In this document: positions 60,701 through 64,000 of the stretch, in pieces
How positions within the stretch are numbered: the stretch's first letter is position 1
Layout of the letters: every line of letters begins with the position of its first letter
Assembly (NCBI GenBank): GCA_947381415.1
Contig: CANCVB010000001.1
Location: 186,001-250,000, forward strand
Length of the DNA: 64,000 bases
Reading direction: 5' to 3'
From: Burkholderiales bacterium
GTDB lineage: Bacteria > Pseudomonadota > Gammaproteobacteria > Burkholderiales > Burkholderiaceae_C
The notes under the pieces: generated by a model
What the model saw: the letters and a program-made list of their open reading frames with translations, nothing else
What the model was told of the DNA's origin: nothing
Database searches by the model: none
Program-made: the position numbers and the translations under genes

Positions 60701-61564
60701 GAAAACACCATTGGCCATGAAGGCGAAGACATTGTCTTGGGCCCCAAGGACATCAACGGCAAGTCATCCAATATTTTCAACATGAGTTTGAGCGATGTGA
60801 ACAGCACCATCCAAGGACAGGTGCGACTCACACGAGGCTTAGGTGACCCGAGTAATTCGGATATTCGTTTGTCATTTGGCAGCAGTCCCCAAGCGGGCTC
60901 ACCCTTTGACTTGAGCTTGGTAGGCTTTAGAACCGGCGCCTATATTGAGGGCAAAGTGCCCGACGATTTGCAAGTGTTTGTCACTGGCGAGGGAAAAGCC
61001 ACCGTGTCAGCGAGTTTCTCTGGTCAGCCCTTAGACCCCCAGCAAAAACTTCGCGCGCAAAACCTGGTGGTGACTTTTGATGCTGCCGATCACTACACCA
61101 TCAAAGACGGCTCAACCGGCACGGTGTTGGCAGAAAGACATTACGACAACTCGGTGGTTAACCCCGTGGTGAATTACCAAGGTTTGGCGATTCAATTGTC
61201 GCGCGCGCCAGATGTGGGCGATGTGTTTACAGTTGACGGAAACCATGATGGTTTGGGCAATAACACCAATATGTTGGCCATGGCTGACTTGGCCAAGCAA
61301 GGCGTGGTGGGTAACAAAAGTTTTTCGGATTCATACATTGACCAGGTCAATACCATTGGTAATGCGGCCCAGCAGGCCAAGATTACCCAACAAGCCTTGA
61401 CCGTGGTGAATGACCAAGCCAAGCAGTCGCGTGACAAGGTATCCGGCGTTAACTTGGATGACGAGGCAGCCGACCTGATTCGCTTCCAACAGGCCTACCA
61501 AGCGGCGGCCAAGTCACTGCAAATTTCGGGTCAGTTGTTTGACTCGATTGTTCAAATTCGCTGA
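57788..61564 (+). CDS. flgK: Giant hook-filament junction protein FlgK (HAP1)
   Basis: The first hook-filament junction protein, 1258 residues against about 550 in Salmonella. Conserved ends are intact: N-terminal YQRALGTVSNNIANVSTEGY and the D1 regions to about 400; C-terminal VNLDDEAADLIRFQQAYQAA and LQISGQLFDSIVQIR. The insertion (about residues 530-1015) holds modules resembling flagellin-IN/FliD domains (about 536-657, 685-811, 918-1014). The beta-rich region before the C-terminus is found in other Burkholderiales FlgK proteins. The ATG overlaps the flgJ stop. Its chaperone FlgN is encoded at 44834-45256. Confidence 0.93.
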   Translation: MSDLLGISSTAVAAYQRALGTVSNNIANVSTEGYSRQTSTLQQSAPSKQANMYLGTGVLFTSVKRAFDTFAESNLRNSNSDLATQTPMVEYTQRVMDIMGDKSVGLSSALDSFFESARSLSVDPASGVMRTSFLRSTEGVGSRFAELSGQLNLVSAEMRQALEGSASELNALTEQLSLVNQQLTKGTSLETQPPELLDRRDLLLRQISQFSRIKTAFTSNGIVSVSLGATMKQSLLVDGIKFRPIGIDPNSKSKLDMMIDPYGNTEPLVGASGGTFGGLNTFVSQVLEPTQKNLDFLAQTFVDEVNKVQKSGIDGYGNMGQALLKIDPTAVNKAQGIGMAISDPMRVATGSLFRVSESNKNASDVRAKVAYTPQPAPAGVSNARLTNNPYTNNPVPVDVGGGRLVAPVTTLSAGMQDPVIYLDNVKPGQQLQMLTKDGRHLIGSDMSADEKYQLLTKENGFNDPVTFSDAYLNKSGPNGYLKTNVFYGAKSTVLATNDVYTQDSHTIEVAQFADGQKDTFGSSNGGAGFDTQTDPIADLSGLTLSFTKDGVPGKPLTISADTPEGIVSEINAHSSATGVKAALLLDDNAQYKIVLTGESGVSNSFSLAADTGLIKDAQAHQASSDAKFTLDGVNYNSNTNLVAGLLPSGTLNLKSFYVLNVQQLAKSMQVKSTGFASATTWLSPTDFNLSLTVHGGEPVTIPITAHQSSPQDIVKAINDAKSGVTAELINTHDGSVNPYKMVLTSSETGAANTFTLDVDPGGPDLGLNFANPEQLGQDAKFTLNGNAYTRSSNFQPNLVQGLPFNFKKLGTSTVSNSANFNGIAFKKGDPVLEPAQLETAHIQKLTAGPEGLTVVANGAITLNGKPLGALELGSGSSLTPQKVAAWLQKGLDDNKLTDMQVEVFNQVRFNAATLDFHKALSINDVKIGTINLTSKIATEYKDLPSMVKAIQAAQDKTGVTARIAENGDLILENTIGHEGEDIVLGPKDINGKSSNIFNMSLSDVNSTIQGQVRLTRGLGDPSNSDIRLSFGSSPQAGSPFDLSLVGFRTGAYIEGKVPDDLQVFVTGEGKATVSASFSGQPLDPQQKLRAQNLVVTFDAADHYTIKDGSTGTVLAERHYDNSVVNPVVNYQGLAIQLSRAPDVGDVFTVDGNHDGLGNNTNMLAMADLAKQGVVGNKSFSDSYIDQVNTIGNAAQQAKITQQALTVVNDQAKQSRDKVSGVNLDDEAADLIRFQQAYQAAAKSLQISGQLFDSIVQIR
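59395..60830 (+). repeat. FliD-like modules inserted within flgK
   Basis: At protein level three modules (about 59395-59757, 59842-60219, 60540-60830) share the pattern helix-like PEGIVSEIN, PQDIVKAIN or LPSMVKAIQ, then TGVKAALLL, SGVTAELIN or TGVTARIAE, and a strand YKIVLTGES or YKMVLTSSE. The second matches FliD (PQDVVNAIN, TGVKAQLIN, PYQIVLSGP) especially well. Confidence 0.7.
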
Positions 61565-61578
61565 AGGAGATTCAAGCC

Positions 61579-62508
61579 ATGGTGATGAAAGTTTCTACCA
61601 GCATGTTTTTTGACAATGCCAGCAAGCAACTGGGCAATATTCAAGGCAGCTTGGCCAAAACCCAAGAGCAGTTATCCACGGGCAAGCAAATCAACAAACC
61701 CAGTGACGAGCCTGACAAGGCCTCATTGATCACGCGCTTAGAGTCAGAAATGGCCAGACAAGGCAGCTACCAAGGCAACTTGAAAGCTGTCGATATTCGC
61801 TTGCAAGCCGAAGACACTGCCCTGAAAAATACCAGTGACGTGATGTACCGCCTTAAAGAATTGGCTGTACAAGCAGGCAACGATACCTTGAGCCCAGCGG
61901 ATCGGCGCACGATTTCTTTGGAAATGGCGCAGCTCAAAGAGCAGATTTTGAGTTTGGCCAACTCCCAAGACTCCAATGGCAATTACCTGTTTGCAGGCTC
62001 TCGTGTAAGTCAAGCCCCATTTGCACAAGATGCCAAAGGGCAGTTGGTTTACCAAGGCGATCAAAGCCGAATGGTGGTGCAAGTGGGCGATAACCGACGC
62101 ATGAATTTGAACGTTCCTGGCTCGGATGTGTTTGTGCATTTGGTACGCGACGATGGCAAGGGCAACAAAGAGGGTGTGGGGTTTTTCCAAGCCCTCTCAG
62201 ACATGGTGGACGCGGTGACGAAAAGCGACAGAGTCAATATTCAGCGCGGCATTCAAGAAATTGACCGCATGCAACAAGGCATCAGCGATGCCAATGCGCA
62301 AATAGGTACGGATATGAATGTGGTGGATTCACAAAACAGTGTGTTGGATGAAATCAGCTTGCGTTTGAAGACCACCTTGTCGGATGTGCAAGACCTGGAC
62401 TACACCGAAGCAATCACCAAGATGAACAAAGACCAGCTGGCCTTGGAGTCTGCGCAAAGCAGTTTTGCCAAGATTTCAAAACTGAGCTTGTTCAATTACA
62501 TCAATTAA
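61579..62508 (+). CDS. flgL: Hook-filament junction protein FlgL (HAP3)
   Basis: The second junction protein, which links FlgK to flagellin. It is 309 residues, a normal length, with the flagellin-like N-terminal coiled coil (KTQEQLSTGKQINKPSDEPD) and a C-terminal helix (NKDQLALESAQSSFAKISKL). A GGAGA site precedes the ATG. It is the last gene of the rod-hook operon before the fliD promoter. It has no enlarged outer domain, in contrast to FlgE and FlgK. Confidence 0.95.
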   Translation: MVMKVSTSMFFDNASKQLGNIQGSLAKTQEQLSTGKQINKPSDEPDKASLITRLESEMARQGSYQGNLKAVDIRLQAEDTALKNTSDVMYRLKELAVQAGNDTLSPADRRTISLEMAQLKEQILSLANSQDSNGNYLFAGSRVSQAPFAQDAKGQLVYQGDQSRMVVQVGDNRRMNLNVPGSDVFVHLVRDDGKGNKEGVGFFQALSDMVDAVTKSDRVNIQRGIQEIDRMQQGISDANAQIGTDMNVVDSQNSVLDEISLRLKTTLSDVQDLDYTEAITKMNKDQLALESAQSSFAKISKLSLFNYIN

Positions 62509-62513
62509 CGGGC

Positions 62514-62540
62514 TCAAGTTTGTTCAAGTTGATCCGATCC
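62514..62540 (+). promoter_or_regulatory. Sigma-28 promoter of fliD
   Basis: TCAAGTTT (62514-62521), 11 bases and TCCGATCC (62533-62540) match the FliA consensus well in the -35 and in the CCGAT core. It lies 23 bases before the fliD ATG and 5 bases after flgL. Confidence 0.75.
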
Positions 62541-62563
62541 TATTGATGACCCACTCCTAAATC

Positions 62564-64000
62564 ATGGCTACCTCCGCTGTCAATTCAACCACGACGTCCG
62601 CTGCGGGTGCGACCACGGCCGCGCAAGTGGCAGCTGCCAACAAGGCAAACGCGCAAAAAATCAAAACGTCCTTGGGTGCGGGTTCGGGTGTGGATGTCTC
62701 GTCATTGGCGCAAAATTTGGTCGATGCCGAGAAAATGCCTAAGGCTAATTCGATCAATGCCAAAATTTCGAAAAACGACGCGCGTATTTCTGGTTATTCC
62801 GCGGTGTCCTTCGTGGTCAATGAAGTACAGACCGCTTTGGCAGCCCTGAAAGACCAGTCCAGTTTCAGCTCGGTGACTGGTGTCAGCAGCAATCCCAGTG
62901 CCTTTACAGTCACCGCTGGGGCAGCAGCAGCCACGGGCACACACGAGGTCGAGGTGCTGCAAATAGCCAAAGCCCAACGGCGTGTGAGCAATGGCGTGGC
63001 CTTGCCAAACACTTCGCTCAATGGCGGCAAAGCCATGACCCTGAATTTCACCCTCGGCGGTGTGGCCAAAACGCCCATCAGCTTGGCCGATGGAAAGGAC
63101 ACCCCGCAAGATGTGGTCAATGCCATCAATGCGGCCAATACAGGCGTTAAAGCGCAGCTGATCAACACGGGCGACGGTACGGCAACGCCTTACCAGATTG
63201 TGTTGTCTGGCCCTACCGGTTCGGCAGGCGTCTTTACCATGAGCACCAACTACGGTGCGGGTACCGCCAGCCCAGGTTTGGGCTTTAATGCAGGCAACAC
63301 AGCCAACCAAAATGCCAGCGATGCGATTTTGAAGGTGGATGGTATTTCCGTCACTCGCAGCACCAACAGCATCAGTGATGTGGTGAGCGGCCTGACCTTT
63401 GAGCTGAAAACCCCCAGCGCTGCAGCGCAGGTCAATTTGACCCGCGACACCTCTGCGATCAAAGCCAAGTTTGATGCCTTGGTCACGGCCTACAACGATG
63501 CCAACACCATGTTTGGCGTGGTCACAGACCCCAAGTCCACCGTCGACACCTATGGCGCCACACTGGTTGGCGACTCTACGGTTCGTTCGGTTCGGCAACA
63601 AATGCGCAGCCTTTTTGTGGGCGCCTCTTCGACGCCTGGCACCAACATCAGTGCGCTGTGGCAAATGGGTGTGAAGATCGACGAAAAAGGTGTGATGTCG
63701 GTCGACGCCACCAAGCTAGACACCGCCTTGCAAGACAATTTCAGCGATGTGGTGACAGCTTTCACCGGTAACTACAACGGCCTGAGTTCCTTCAGCACAC
63801 AAAATGCGGGCTTTGCAGGCGATGGCGTTCGAAAATTGTCAAAGCTATTGGGTGCCAATGGCCCCATGCTCAGCCAAAGCACCAATGCCGATACACAAAA
63901 CAGCAAATTCAAAGATGATTTATCCAAGCTCGACACCCGAATGGAGGCATTGCTGGCGCGTTACACCAAGCAGTTTGCAGCCATGGACAGTTTGGTCGGC
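62564..64000 (+). CDS. fliD: Flagellar filament cap protein FliD (partial at window end)
   Basis: The filament cap, which folds flagellin at the growing tip. The frame runs open from the ATG at 62564 to the end of the window, 479 residues. The N-terminal heptad region with SGVDVSSLAQNLVDAEKMPK and the central D2/D3 flagellin-IN module (TPQDVVNAINAANTGVKAQL) are visible. The C-terminal region has started (TKQFAAMDSLVG); about 20 residues and the stop are missing. A sigma-28 promoter precedes it. The FlgK insertion resembles its central module. Confidence 0.94.
   Translation, partial: MATSAVNSTTTSAAGATTAAQVAAANKANAQKIKTSLGAGSGVDVSSLAQNLVDAEKMPKANSINAKISKNDARISGYSAVSFVVNEVQTALAALKDQSSFSSVTGVSSNPSAFTVTAGAAAATGTHEVEVLQIAKAQRRVSNGVALPNTSLNGGKAMTLNFTLGGVAKTPISLADGKDTPQDVVNAINAANTGVKAQLINTGDGTATPYQIVLSGPTGSAGVFTMSTNYGAGTASPGLGFNAGNTANQNASDAILKVDGISVTRSTNSISDVVSGLTFELKTPSAAAQVNLTRDTSAIKAKFDALVTAYNDANTMFGVVTDPKSTVDTYGATLVGDSTVRSVRQQMRSLFVGASSTPGTNISALWQMGVKIDEKGVMSVDATKLDTALQDNFSDVVTAFTGNYNGLSSFSTQNAGFAGDGVRKLSKLLGANGPMLSQSTNADTQNSKFKDDLSKLDTRMEALLARYTKQFAAMDSLVG

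Noticed and set aside
1-64000. tRNA genes, CRISPR arrays, insertion sequences, prophage
   Set aside because: No cloverleaf-type sequences, regularly spaced repeats, transposase or integrase-like proteins were seen on reading both strands; small RNAs cannot be excluded without computation.

Overview
The window is 64 kb of a bacterial chromosome, densely packed and with no intergenic gap over about 210 bases. The gene neighbourhoods point to a betaproteobacterium of the order Burkholderiales, most likely Comamonadaceae-like: accC-prmA-zinc ribbon-PfkB kinase, a lysine/alanine-repeat histone H1-like gene next to nrdBA, an ampD-PP0621-CcsA-like-ffh run, and a DUF3138 porin. This placement is inferred from gene content and protein style; no marker RNA gene is present. 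I saw no tRNA, rRNA, insertion sequence, prophage or CRISPR array.

Layout. (1) 1-11045, housekeeping: end of accC, prmA, a zinc-ribbon/DUF3426 membrane protein, a PfkB kinase, the histone-like gene, nrdB-nrdA (with a promoter carrying two NrdR-type boxes), ampD, a PP0621-like gene, a CcsA-like membrane protein and ffh. (2) 11069-25473, all on the minus strand: a complete putrescine/agmatine uptake and catabolism cluster. In transcription order it is miaB, speB, puuB, puuD, puuA, spuC, potF, potG, potH, potI, a DUF3138 outer-membrane porin and a PuuC-type aldehyde dehydrogenase. It encodes both the gamma-glutamyl route and a transaminase. (3) 25571-27360: a small cupin and a membrane-anchored alpha-carbonic anhydrase with a possible sigma-28 promoter. 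(4) 27365-64000: a very large flagellar region, namely fliKLMN (minus), flhA-flhF-flhG-fliA-unknown, fliS-motA-motB, a FleQ-like sigma-54 activator, a FlgP/FlgT/LysM/FliK-like/FhlB-like operon, flgAMN (minus), a LysM-lysozyme protein, flgBCDEFGHIJKL, and fliD cut by the window end.

The regulatory picture is coherent. Near-consensus -24/-12 (sigma-54) promoters precede fliK, flhA, flgA and flgB. Sigma-28-like promoters precede fliS-motAB, the flgP-like operon, flgM and fliD, and possibly the carbonic anhydrase. The genes for sigma-28 (fliA), anti-sigma-28 (flgM) and a FleQ-like activator are all in the window, so it carries most of its own flagellar hierarchy. Flagellin, flhB, fliE-J and fliOPQR are not here.

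The most unusual content is structural. FlgE (1427 residues) and FlgK (1258 residues) are two to four times the usual size, because of central insertions made of diverged repeats. The FlgK insertions resemble the modules of the neighbouring FliD. FlgJ lacks the muramidase domain, and a separate LysM plus lysozyme-like protein without a Sec signal lies between flgA and flgB, a good candidate for the missing wall-hydrolase. A second FliK-like gene paired with a FlhB C-terminal-domain gene sits in the sigma-28-type operon with Vibrio-like H-ring genes.
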